From Casp-actino8 sp001510455 (GTDB lineage: Bacteria; Actinomycetota; Acidimicrobiia; Acidimicrobiales; Ilumatobacteraceae): a DNA stretch of 64,000 nucleotides. This document shows positions 14,822 to 22,567 of this stretch, piece after piece. The position numbers and the translations under genes are program-made. The notes beneath the pieces were generated by a model. That model did not search any database, was not told the origin of the DNA, and saw nothing but the letters and a program-made list of their open reading frames with translations. Each line of letters begins with the position of its first letter. Positions within the stretch are counted from its first letter, which is position 1. Where the stretch lies: the NCBI GenBank assembly GCA_027592035.1, contig JAQCIK010000001.1:62001-126000 (forward strand), written 5' to 3'.

Positions 14822-16180
14822 TCAGCCGATCAGCACGTCCACCAGACGGGACATGAGTCCGCCGACTCGACCTCGGGCCTCCTGTTTGTCGACTGACTCC
14901 GCGAGCCGGTTCATCGTGTTGACGCCGATCCATCGGAGAGGCTCGGGCTCCCAGCGCCGAGAGCGGTGGCCGATGAGGGGTAGATCGTCGGTTCCATGGG
15001 CGATGAGCCGGGACATGGCCCGCCCGGCGACGAAGGTGGAAGTGACTCCGTCCCCCACGTAACCACCGAGGCGACCGAATCCGGACCCACGATCGAAAGT
15101 CACCGACCACGTCCAGTCGCGAGGAACGGCGAGTGGACCACCCCAGCGGTGGGTGATCCCGGCCTCGCTCAACACCGGAAACAATTCGACCATCGACGCC
15201 AAGAGTTTGCTGTGAACACGGTCGTCGTAATCGGAACGGTTGCGGATTCGAGAACCGAACGCGTAGCCGACCCCGCGTCCCCCGAAGGCCAATCGATCAT
15301 CGTGGGTGCGTTGGGCATAGATGATCTGACGCCGGTAATCGGACAAGGCTTCGCGTTGCGGGAGGCCGATCTCGTCCCACACGGCCGGGGACAGCGGCTC
15401 GGTCGCGATCATCGAGGAATGGATCGGGATCACGATCCGTCCGGACGATCGCGCCCCGTAGGCCTCGCGACAATCCACGACGATCGGAGCCTTCACGCAA
15501 CCATGTGTGGTCTCGATTCGGCCCACTTCGATGGATCGAACGCGAGACTCCTCGTGAAAGATCACACCCCGATCTCCGATGAGTTCAGCAAGACCCTCGA
15601 CGAGACGGCGCGGATGCAGCACGGCGCAATCGGGTCGATACGTGCTGAGGTGATCGCCTTTCACCTTGGTCTTGGTTCTCGAGCGGTCCCACATCTCGAT
15701 GTGAGACGCGAATCCGAATCGCTGATAATCGTCGATGTCGGCTCGAGCCCTCGCCTCCTGGGCTCGGTTCCTGATCAGAGAAATCGATCCCTGGTGGGCG
15801 ATGTGGGCGTCGATGCCATGGAGTCGGCAGATCTCCTCCACTTCTGACACCGACTCGAACATGACTCGCTGAAGCGAGACGGTTCGTTCCTCGCCAAACG
15901 TCGCGGCCAGATCGGTGAGAAAGACGGGTAGGAGAGCCGACAGCCAACCGCCGTTACGAGCACTGGCTCCGTGACCGATTCTTTCCGCCTCGATGATGCG
16001 GATCATCCTCCCGGGGATGAACTCGGTCAGCCAGTAGGCGGTCCAAAGACCCGAGAATCCGGCTCCGACGATCACCACATCCGCTGACTGGCGACCCGAC
16101 AGCGGCGAAGTTTCTCCTGGGGTGTGGTCGACGGACCAGAGGGCCGATCGTCGGGCCTGTGCGAGTCGAGGATGAGTCAC
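14822..16180 (-). CDS. DAO-type FAD-dependent amine/amino-acid oxidoreductase
   Basis: This is a flavoprotein of the DAO superfamily (452 aa). ADVVIVGAGFSGLWTAYWL near residue 34 is the Rossmann dinucleotide fold, and GHGASARNGGWLSALLP is the block typical of gamma-glutamylputrescine, glycine and sarcosine oxidase relatives. GYVGDGVTSTFVAGRAM near residue 373 is the second FAD-contact motif. The ATG at 16180 overlaps the panC stop by four bases, so it is the third gene of a panB-panC operon. Its substrate is likely an amine or amino acid. The linkage to pantothenate synthesis suggests a possible role in making beta-alanine, which is inference only. Confidence 0.85.
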   Translation of the reverse strand: MTHPRLAQARRSALWSVDHTPGETSPLSGRQSADVVIVGAGFSGLWTAYWLTEFIPGRMIRIIEAERIGHGASARNGGWLSALLPVFLTDLAATFGEERTVSLQRVMFESVSEVEEICRLHGIDAHIAHQGSISLIRNRAQEARARADIDDYQRFGFASHIEMWDRSRTKTKVKGDHLSTYRPDCAVLHPRRLVEGLAELIGDRGVIFHEESRVRSIEVGRIETTHGCVKAPIVVDCREAYGARSSGRIVIPIHSSMIATEPLSPAVWDEIGLPQREALSDYRRQIIYAQRTHDDRLAFGGRGVGYAFGSRIRNRSDYDDRVHSKLLASMVELFPVLSEAGITHRWGGPLAVPRDWTWSVTFDRGSGFGRLGGYVGDGVTSTFVAGRAMSRLIAHGTDDLPLIGHRSRRWEPEPLRWIGVNTMNRLAESVDKQEARGRVGGLMSRLVDVLIG

Positions 16181-17016
16181 GTCAAGATGTGATTGTCGAG
16201 AAGACGAACATCGTCACATGAGGCCGCAACGATCACGACGTCACCAGTCCGGGACGTCGAGACGGGAGTGAGGTCAGCTGGATCGACGACATCGAGGTAG
16301 TGAACCTCGAGATCGGACGCCTCCAGGACGGCTCGAGCCGCAGTCACCAACTCCGCACTCGAGACCTGACCGGCCTCGAATTGAGCCTGGATTCCTCGTA
16401 ATGAACGATGAATGGCGGTCGCTCGAAGACGCGCGGCGTCGGATAGGCGAACGTTACGACTCGACAACGCGAGGCCGTCGGACTCTCTCTCCGTCGGACA
16501 GACGACCACGTCGACGGAGAAGTCGAGATCCTCGACGAGCCGAGTGATGACCGCACACTGCTGGAAATCCTTCTGTCCGAAAAATGCTCGATCGGCACGC
16601 GATGCAACGAGAAGTTTGGTGACGACGGTAGCGACACCGTCGAAGTGGCCCGGGCGATCTCGTCCCTCCCACGCGTCGGTCAGGGTTCGAACATGAATCG
16701 ACGTCGCGTGTCCGAGCGGATACATCGTCATCGCGTTGGGGGCATACACGACATCGACTCCCAGTGATTCGCAGAGAGCGAGATCCTGCTCCATCGTCGA
16801 CGGATAGTTCTCGAAATCCGTTGGATCGTCGAATTGAGTCGGATTGACGAAGATCGATGTGACGACACGGTCGCAGGACGAACGGGCGGAATCGATCAGG
16901 CTTCGGTGCCCGTCGTGCAGTGCCCCCATCGTCGGCACGATTCCGACGGATTGCCCGACCATCTGCCACGAGCGGGCGAGAGCCGACAGGGTGCGAGGGT
17001 CGGAGACGACCTCCAT
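16177..17016 (-). CDS. panC: Pantothenate synthetase
   Basis: PanC (279 aa) joins pantoate and beta-alanine using ATP, the last step of pantothenate synthesis, in the cytoplasm. PTMGALHDGH at residues 28-37 is the HIGH-type ATP motif. FVNPTQFD, DRPGHFDGVATVV, FGQKDFQQ and LSSRN are the other signatures. The length fits the family. The start is ATG 17016; the frame is open to 17118, but the extra residues run into the panB end and are not conserved. It lies 10 bases after panB and overlaps the flavin oxidase by four. Confidence 0.96.
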   Translation of the reverse strand: MEVVSDPRTLSALARSWQMVGQSVGIVPTMGALHDGHRSLIDSARSSCDRVVTSIFVNPTQFDDPTDFENYPSTMEQDLALCESLGVDVVYAPNAMTMYPLGHATSIHVRTLTDAWEGRDRPGHFDGVATVVTKLLVASRADRAFFGQKDFQQCAVITRLVEDLDFSVDVVVCPTERESDGLALSSRNVRLSDAARLRATAIHRSLRGIQAQFEAGQVSSAELVTAARAVLEASDLEVHYLDVVDPADLTPVSTSRTGDVVIVAASCDDVRLLDNHILT

Positions 17017-17026
17017 GAATCGACTC

Positions 17027-17860
17027 CTAGCTGAACGAGTGATCGAGGTCCGGCCAGGATCCCTGACGAACTTCGTCCACGTAGGTGCGAGTCGCATCGA
17101 CGACGATCGACGCCACATCGGCGTATTGCTTGGCGAACCGATAACGACATTCGGTCAGACCGAGAACGTCGTGCAGGACGAGAACTTGACCCGAACATCC
17201 CGGACCAGCGCCGATGCCGATGGTCGGAATGGAGAGCTTCTCGGTGATCTCCGAGGCGAGATCGTGAGGAACGCCCTCGATCACGACAGCGCAGGCGCCA
17301 GCAGCTTCGACAGCGCCCGCGTCTTGCAGCAATCGATCACGGCCGCCGGCTTCGAGTCCGGCGTGACGACCTTGAACCCGGTGTCCACCCATGCGATGAA
17401 AACTCTGCGGTGTCAGCCCGATGTGTCCGATCACCGGGATGTCACAGCGTGAAATCGCGGCGATGGTGTCGGCCATCGAAAGACCACCCTCGAGCTTCAC
17501 CGCCTCGGCGCCGGCCTTGACGAGGGCGATCGACGATTCGATCGCCTGCTCGGGACTCACCTGATACGAACCGAACGGCAGGTCACCGACGACCAAGGCC
17601 CGCGGGTGGGCTCGGGCGACGCACCGCACGTGGTACTCCATCTCCTGGAGACTCGCCGGGATGGTCGTCTTCTCACCCTGGACGACCGTGGCCGCCGAGT
17701 CGCCGACGAGAATCATGTCGACTCCGGCTCGATCGACGAGGCGTGCGAACGTGGCGTCGTACGCCGTGATCATCGCCAGGGGACGACCCTCGTCGCGAAA
17801 GCGCGCCAGATCGGGAACGGTGACTTTTCGACGCTCGGGCGACGGATGTCCTGCGGCCAC
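17027..17860 (-). CDS. panB: 3-methyl-2-oxobutanoate hydroxymethyltransferase
   Basis: PanB (277 aa) transfers a hydroxymethyl group from methylene-THF to ketoisovalerate, the first committed pantothenate step. MITAYDATFARLVD, VGDSAATVVQG (Mg ligand), AVKLEGG (Mg ligand) and IGHIGLTPQS are all present, as is GIGAGPGCSGQVLV. I prefer the GTG at 17860, which has AAGGGGG six bases upstream; an in-frame GTG at 17878 would add six residues. A hairpin at 17904-17926 separates it from the upstream P1-peptidase gene. panC follows after 10 bases. Confidence 0.96.
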   Translation of the reverse strand: MAAGHPSPERRKVTVPDLARFRDEGRPLAMITAYDATFARLVDRAGVDMILVGDSAATVVQGEKTTIPASLQEMEYHVRCVARAHPRALVVGDLPFGSYQVSPEQAIESSIALVKAGAEAVKLEGGLSMADTIAAISRCDIPVIGHIGLTPQSFHRMGGHRVQGRHAGLEAGGRDRLLQDAGAVEAAGACAVVIEGVPHDLASEITEKLSIPTIGIGAGPGCSGQVLVLHDVLGLTECRYRFAKQYADVASIVVDATRTYVDEVRQGSWPDLDHSFS

Positions 17861-17903
17861 GATGACCCCCTTTCGCACCCGAGGAAACTAGCGAGGTGGG
17901 TGA

Positions 17904-17926
17904 GGTCCGGCACCACCGGCCGGACC
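17904..17926 (-). terminator. Hairpin between P1 peptidase and panB
   Basis: GGTCCGGC and GCCGGACC form a perfect 8-bp stem around a 7-base loop, 20 bases after the P1-peptidase stop on the minus strand. There is no run of T after it, so it may be a weak terminator or a transcript-stabilising structure ahead of panB. Confidence 0.45.
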
Positions 17927-17945
17927 GCTTCTTGTGAATTCGGAC

Positions 17946-18956
17946 TCAATGCACCCGGGACGAGGAGAGGAACTGTCGATACGGGGGAGAACCACCGAGG
18001 TCGACGGCCCCGAGTACGGCACCGGTGCACGCCTCGGCGAACACCTCAGCGGCCGCCGAGAGGACGGAGTTGAGCGACGAGACCACGACCGGCACCTCGG
18101 AGCGTCCGGTACTCAACCCGAAGATGCAGTCACCGTCGTTCATGGAATGGGCCGGTCGGATGGCTCGCGCCAACCCGTCGTGTGCCACATCGGCCAACTT
18201 GGTGCACCAGGCCTTATCGAGGGCCGCGTCGGTCGCCACGACACCGATGGTGGTGTTCAGGGTCGGGCTCGCACTGGGTCGTGTGGTCAACAGGCGATCG
18301 AGGTCCCGACGTCGCCGAACGGAGGGGTGACTGACCTGCCAACGGCCAACGTGCCAAGGCAGCCCGGTTTCCGGGTCGATCACCGACCCGATGGCGTTGA
18401 CGACCGCAAGGGCGGCCACGGTGTGGCCTTCGGGGGTTCGTTTGCTCGCCGTGCCCACACCGCCTTGAAGGCCACCGGCGCGCGCACCGGTTCCGGCCCC
18501 GACCGAACCGACGCCGAAGGAAACCCGAGCGTTCCGGCATGCTCGGTAGCCGAACGATGCATCGGGACGATTGCCCCATTTCCCTGCTCGACCGAGATCG
18601 AAGATCACGGCCGCCGGAACGATCGGAACCACCCAATCCGGTGGACCACCCACAGGAAAGCCCCGCCCCATTTCGTGAAGACGTGTCATCACGCCACCGG
18701 CGGCATCGAGTCCGAAAGCACTTCCACCGGTCAGGCAGATGGCATCCACGTGGCGAACGAGGGCATCGGCTCCGAGGAGGTCGGTCTCGCGCGTTCCTGG
18801 TGCAGCACCTCGGACCGACACGCCACCGGTCGTCGACGGCGGAGTGACGACGACGGTGGTTCCGGTGCGCCAATGGGTCGACACGCGATGGTGGTGTCCC
18901 ACCGCGAGCCCCTCGACGTCGGTGAGACACCCGAGAGGATGCGCTCCAGCCTTCAC
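17946..18956 (-). CDS. P1 (S58) family peptidase, DmpA/aminopeptidase-like
   Basis: This is an Ntn-type peptidase of the P1/DmpA family (336 aa), related to L-aminopeptidase D-Ala-esterase and beta-peptidyl aminopeptidases. These proteins self-cleave to expose a Ser or Thr nucleophile. Here the conserved site reads LNTTIGVVATD around residues 233-243, so T235 or T236 is the likely nucleophile. GSVGAGTGARAGGLQGGVG at about residues 150-168 is the conserved glycine-rich block, and LTGGSAFGLDAAGGV another. It lies upstream of panB on the same strand. Beta-peptide hydrolysis could in principle release beta-alanine for PanC, which is speculation. Confidence 0.88.
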   Translation of the reverse strand: MKAGAHPLGCLTDVEGLAVGHHHRVSTHWRTGTTVVVTPPSTTGGVSVRGAAPGTRETDLLGADALVRHVDAICLTGGSAFGLDAAGGVMTRLHEMGRGFPVGGPPDWVVPIVPAAVIFDLGRAGKWGNRPDASFGYRACRNARVSFGVGSVGAGTGARAGGLQGGVGTASKRTPEGHTVAALAVVNAIGSVIDPETGLPWHVGRWQVSHPSVRRRRDLDRLLTTRPSASPTLNTTIGVVATDAALDKAWCTKLADVAHDGLARAIRPAHSMNDGDCIFGLSTGRSEVPVVVSSLNSVLSAAAEVFAEACTGAVLGAVDLGGSPPYRQFLSSSRVH

Positions 18957-19009
18957 GAACCCATCTTGTCAGTCGATTCGACGTGCATGGTCATCGCTAA
19001 TCTCGCGAC

Positions 19010-19687
19010 ATGAGCGACGGGGCTGCCTTTCGATCGCCTCGACGATCTTTCCCTTCACGTGTCGTCGACCGCCTGATGCATCCGCTCGTCGTCGGTGTGC
19101 ACGACCGGGTTCGTCGGTGGGGCGCAATCGGTCCCCACAGTCGTCGAGGCAGGAGTTTCGGAAGCTTCGGCTCCGGGAGCATCGTGTGCTTTCCCTGGTC
19201 GACGATCTTCAACGAGGAGTACGTGCACATCGGGCGTGACACCATGATCGGACCCGATTGCTCTTTGTCGGCTGGCATGGTTCCTGGTCAGCAGTGTCTG
19301 ACCGATCGGGTGGTCACGATCGGAGATCGGTGCCTGATCGGGAAGGGAAGTGGCATCGTCGGACATTTCTCGATCGAGATCGGTGACGACGTCTGGACCG
19401 GTCATCACGTGTACATCACCGATCAGAATCACGACTATCGCGACGTCGACCTTCCGATCGGCCGGCAATCGATGCCCGAGAAGCCGGTGCGCATCGGTTC
19501 TGGATCATGGATCGGATTCGGATCGGTCATCCTCCCGGGGGCCGATATCGGAGAGCACGTGGTGATCGGTGCCAACTCGGTCGTGGCCGGCGTGATTCCG
19601 TCCTATTCAGTAGCCGTCGGCTCACCGGCACGAGTGATCAAACGCTTCGACGACGGTCAGTGGATCTCCGTCGAAGACGGGCACTGA
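19010..19687 (+). CDS. Left-handed beta-helix acyltransferase
   Basis: This is a hexapeptide-repeat (LbH) acyltransferase (225 aa) of the maltose/galactoside O-acetyltransferase type. Imperfect hexads run from about residue 68 to 205, for example IGRDTMIGPDCSLS, IGDRCLIGKGSGI, IGDDVWTGHHVYI and IGEHVVIGANSVVAG. DQNHDY around residue 140 contains the likely catalytic histidine, and VAVGSPARVIKRF closes the helix as in NodL and WbbJ relatives. Donor and acceptor are unknown; cell-surface glycan acetylation is common for the family. It is divergent from the P1 peptidase (53 bases between starts) and convergent with the next gene, with two bases between stops. Confidence 0.88.
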   Translation: MSDGAAFRSPRRSFPSRVVDRLMHPLVVGVHDRVRRWGAIGPHSRRGRSFGSFGSGSIVCFPWSTIFNEEYVHIGRDTMIGPDCSLSAGMVPGQQCLTDRVVTIGDRCLIGKGSGIVGHFSIEIGDDVWTGHHVYITDQNHDYRDVDLPIGRQSMPEKPVRIGSGSWIGFGSVILPGADIGEHVVIGANSVVAGVIPSYSVAVGSPARVIKRFDDGQWISVEDGH

Positions 19688-19689
19688 CC

Positions 19690-20202
19690 TCACGACGCAA
19701 GGTCGGCGGGGCTCGAACAAGCCTTCATCCGATTCGCGACCGTGAAATCGTTGATGTATTCCGACACCGGTGCGCCCTCGACCATGGCCTCCGGAAACGG
19801 GGGATTGTCTCCGGCTCTCAGGACCACGGTGTAATCACGTCGGTCCTCGATCAAGGTCCGGTAATAGGAGACCCAGCGAGAGACCAAGGCCTGGTCATCT
19901 GGACCGGTCGGGGCGATGGCCGAAACCTCGTCCACCATGTTCTCGACGATCTCGGTCGCCCGATCGATGAGACCGGCCCGTTCGGCCAAAGCACCCGGTC
20001 CGACGTCGTCGATGCGCCGGGAGTCGGCGAGTTCATTGCGAGCCAGATTCGCCTCACGGCAGATCTGTTCGGCCCGAGCCGTCCAGTCGGTGTCCTCGAG
20101 TTTTGCCACCGACTCCTTTGGTGGAAAGAAAAGCGCCCAGATCCAGAAGACCGCTATCGAGACACTGATCAGGATCAGAAGCGCACGAATCGTGTTTCGC
20201 AC
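19690..20202 (-). CDS. Hypothetical single-pass membrane protein
   Basis: I do not recognise this gene. From the GTG at 20202 it encodes 170 aa. A transmembrane segment at residues 5-25 (ALLILISVSIAVFWIWALFF) is followed by a soluble domain with two cysteines (EQICREA and KACSSP) that could pair outside the cell. The frame is open to 20268, but this start gives a clean membrane anchor four bases after the DoxX stop at 20207, so the two genes are coupled. Similar small secreted-domain proteins are common in actinobacteria and generally unnamed. Confidence 0.7.
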   Translation of the reverse strand: MRNTIRALLILISVSIAVFWIWALFFPPKESVAKLEDTDWTARAEQICREANLARNELADSRRIDDVGPGALAERAGLIDRATEIVENMVDEVSAIAPTGPDDQALVSRWVSYYRTLIEDRRDYTVVLRAGDNPPFPEAMVEGAPVSEYINDFTVANRMKACSSPADLAS

Positions 20203-20206
20203 TCGT

Positions 20207-20764
20207 TCACGAACCTGTCGAAGACGGCTTCGGCCGGTAACTCGTGGCGAGCTGCAGGGCGGCACCACCCAACCCGACGAGGCCGGAGATCAAAAAGCCC
20301 GTCCAGCCGTTGAACGACAGACCCGCGGCTTCGTCGATCGACCACTGACCCGGGCCCATGATTCCGACGGCCAATGCGCCGAGCGCGATGGTTGCGCAGT
20401 ACTCCCAACCCTGATTGGGAAGAAAGACGAAGAAGCCGACCTTGGCGTGAGCGACCACGATGGCCACCAGCATGATGCCGATCATTCCGGCGGCCGCGAT
20501 GGGGGTCAACAGGCCAGCCGCCAACAAGAGACCGGCGCCGATTTCGGTGGATGCGGCCAGACGAGCCTGCCAAATCGGCCATTTCATCCCGATACTTCCG
20601 AACCAACCCGCCGTACCGCTCAGCCCTCCACCCCCGAAGATCTTGTTGTAGCCGTGGTAGGCGAGAAACAGACCCAGGCAGAGGCGAAGGACGAGTAGTC
20701 CTCCGTTGAGTTGCTGAACTGAAAAATCGTCACCGAGGACGTTGGCGAGTACAGCAGAAACCAT
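20207..20764 (-). CDS. DoxX family membrane protein
   Basis: This is a small integral membrane protein (185 aa) with four hydrophobic segments, at about residues 22-40, 70-90, 95-115 and 125-145. It has the DoxX/DoxD signatures LRLCLGLFLAYHGYNKIFGG near the N-terminus and STEIGAGLLLAAGLLTPIAA in the second segment. Family members are associated with redox or quinone-linked thiol chemistry, but most have no fixed role. It is co-transcribed with the membrane-anchored protein downstream and diverges from the ABC exporter, with 42 bases between the two starts. Confidence 0.9.
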   Translation of the reverse strand: MVSAVLANVLGDDFSVQQLNGGLLVLRLCLGLFLAYHGYNKIFGGGGLSGTAGWFGSIGMKWPIWQARLAASTEIGAGLLLAAGLLTPIAAAGMIGIMLVAIVVAHAKVGFFVFLPNQGWEYCATIALGALAVGIMGPGQWSIDEAAGLSFNGWTGFLISGLVGLGGAALQLATSYRPKPSSTGS

Positions 20765-20806
20765 GATGCGAGGTTAGCCACGCGAGGAACTGCTAGTAAT
20801 TCCCAA

Positions 20807-22567
20807 GTGTCGAGGAACGAGGAGCCGAGGCGTTTTCGTCGTGCGGTTCGACTCGTGATCACTTTGGTGTCGTATCGACCGAAGACGTTCTCGGTCGCGG
20901 TGATCGGTGCGGCGGTCTTCGCGTTCTGTACGGTCGCGGCCTCGTGGGTCGTTCAGCGGCTGGTGGACGAGGTGGTCGTCGAACGATTCGAGGGCGGACG
21001 CGTGGATGGCACCTCGTTGTTGGCCGGTATCGGGCTCTTGTTCCTCCTGGCCGTGGTGCGAGCGGCCGGGGTGGTCGTACGGCGCACGTGGGCAGGAAAG
21101 GCCCAGTGGGGAACGGCGCAGGACCTGAGCCAAGAAGTTCTCGCTGCGGTCGTCGCTCAGCCGGTGACGTGGCATCGGAGTCAATCGACGGGGGACCTCA
21201 ACACGCGGGTCGGGGTGGACGTCGAAGCGGCGGTGTCGGTGATGGCGCCGATGCCATTCGCTAGCTCGGTCGTCTTCATGATGGTTATCGCAGCGGTCGG
21301 AATGATTTCGGTCGACCCTTGGCTGGGTATCGCTGCAGCGGCCGTTTTTCCCGCCTTGATCCTTTTGAACGTGTCGTACCAAAGACGCGTCGACCATTGG
21401 TACGACCTGGCTCAGAACGAACTCGGTGATCTGTCGGCCGCCACCCACGAGAGTTTCGAAGGGGTCACCGTGGTCAAGGCGTTCGGTGCTGAACTCCGGG
21501 AGACCGAGCGACTGGCTGGAATCGCATCGCGGGTACGCGGAGCTCGTGTTCAAGCGATTCGGTTGCGATCCGCATTCGAGACCCTCCTCGACGTGATCCC
21601 TAATGCCACCAACGTAGGGATCGTTCTTCTGGGAAGCATTCGGGTTCGTGACGGGCATCTCAGTCTCGGGGAGCTGACCTCGTTCGTCTATTTGTTCACT
21701 CTTTTGGTGTTTCCCTTGCGAATCATCGGGTACGCCCTGTCGGAATTTCCGCGATCACAAGCGGGCTACGGACGCGTCCGTTTCCTTGTGGATCAGCCGC
21801 GCGGAGCCGACCCGCGATCTGACATCTCGAAGAGCGACGATTTCATGGCGGAACACGTGACGGTGGTGCACGAGCCGAATCGGCCGGTCGTCGTCGACGT
21901 GTCGCTGCGGCTGTCCCGAAGTTCGACGACGGTGGTCGTGGGAGCGACCGGATCGGGAAAGACGACACTCGTCGAAGCTCTGGTCGGCCACATTCCTCTC
22001 ATGACGGGATCGATTAGCTCGCCCTTCGCCCGTCCGGCTTTGGTCTTCCAGGAACCATTTCTCGTGAGTGGATCGGTCGCCGAGAACGTCAGGTTCGGTC
22101 GCGACGTGTCGACAGATCGACTCGAACGGGCGCTGCGCATCGCCGAAGCAACGTTCGTGCACGGCCTCCCGTCCGGTGTCGACACGGTGATCGGAGAACG
22201 CGGCGTCGGTCTGTCCGGAGGACAACGTCAACGAATCGCTTTGGCGCGAGCACTGGTCGGAGATCCCGACGTGTTGTTTCTCGACGATGTGACGAGTGCT
22301 CTCGACCCGTCGACGGAGGCCCTCGTTCTATCCAACCTCGACCGGGAGTGCCCGGGTCTCACGATCGTCGCCGCAGCGAGCCGACCGACTCTGATGAGTC
22401 GTGCCGATCTGGTCGTCTTCCTCGAGAATGGGAGAGTTCGCGCCGCCGGTCGTCATATCGAGCTTCTTCGAGAGATACCGACCTATCGAGACCTTATGTC
22501 GGCCTACGACTCGGAATCTGCATCTGCGGACCCGACGACTTCTTCAGGAGACGTGCCTCGTGATTGA
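20807..22567 (+). CDS. ABC exporter half-transporter with degenerate ATP site
   Basis: This is the first half (586 aa) of a type IV ABC exporter: about six membrane segments (residues 25-320) fused to an ATPase domain. Walker A is at 379-387 (GATGSGKTT), the Q-loop at Q415, and a canonical LSGGQ at 469-473. After Walker B (VLFLD, 489-493) the catalytic glutamate is replaced by D494, and the H-loop histidine by S525. This is the signature of the non-hydrolysing half of a heterodimeric exporter; the partner follows immediately. The start is GTG 20807. Substrate unknown; lipids and drugs are usual for this architecture. Confidence 0.92.
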   Translation: MSRNEEPRRFRRAVRLVITLVSYRPKTFSVAVIGAAVFAFCTVAASWVVQRLVDEVVVERFEGGRVDGTSLLAGIGLLFLLAVVRAAGVVVRRTWAGKAQWGTAQDLSQEVLAAVVAQPVTWHRSQSTGDLNTRVGVDVEAAVSVMAPMPFASSVVFMMVIAAVGMISVDPWLGIAAAAVFPALILLNVSYQRRVDHWYDLAQNELGDLSAATHESFEGVTVVKAFGAELRETERLAGIASRVRGARVQAIRLRSAFETLLDVIPNATNVGIVLLGSIRVRDGHLSLGELTSFVYLFTLLVFPLRIIGYALSEFPRSQAGYGRVRFLVDQPRGADPRSDISKSDDFMAEHVTVVHEPNRPVVVDVSLRLSRSSTTVVVGATGSGKTTLVEALVGHIPLMTGSISSPFARPALVFQEPFLVSGSVAENVRFGRDVSTDRLERALRIAEATFVHGLPSGVDTVIGERGVGLSGGQRQRIALARALVGDPDVLFLDDVTSALDPSTEALVLSNLDRECPGLTIVAAASRPTLMSRADLVVFLENGRVRAAGRHIELLREIPTYRDLMSAYDSESASADPTTSSGDVPRD

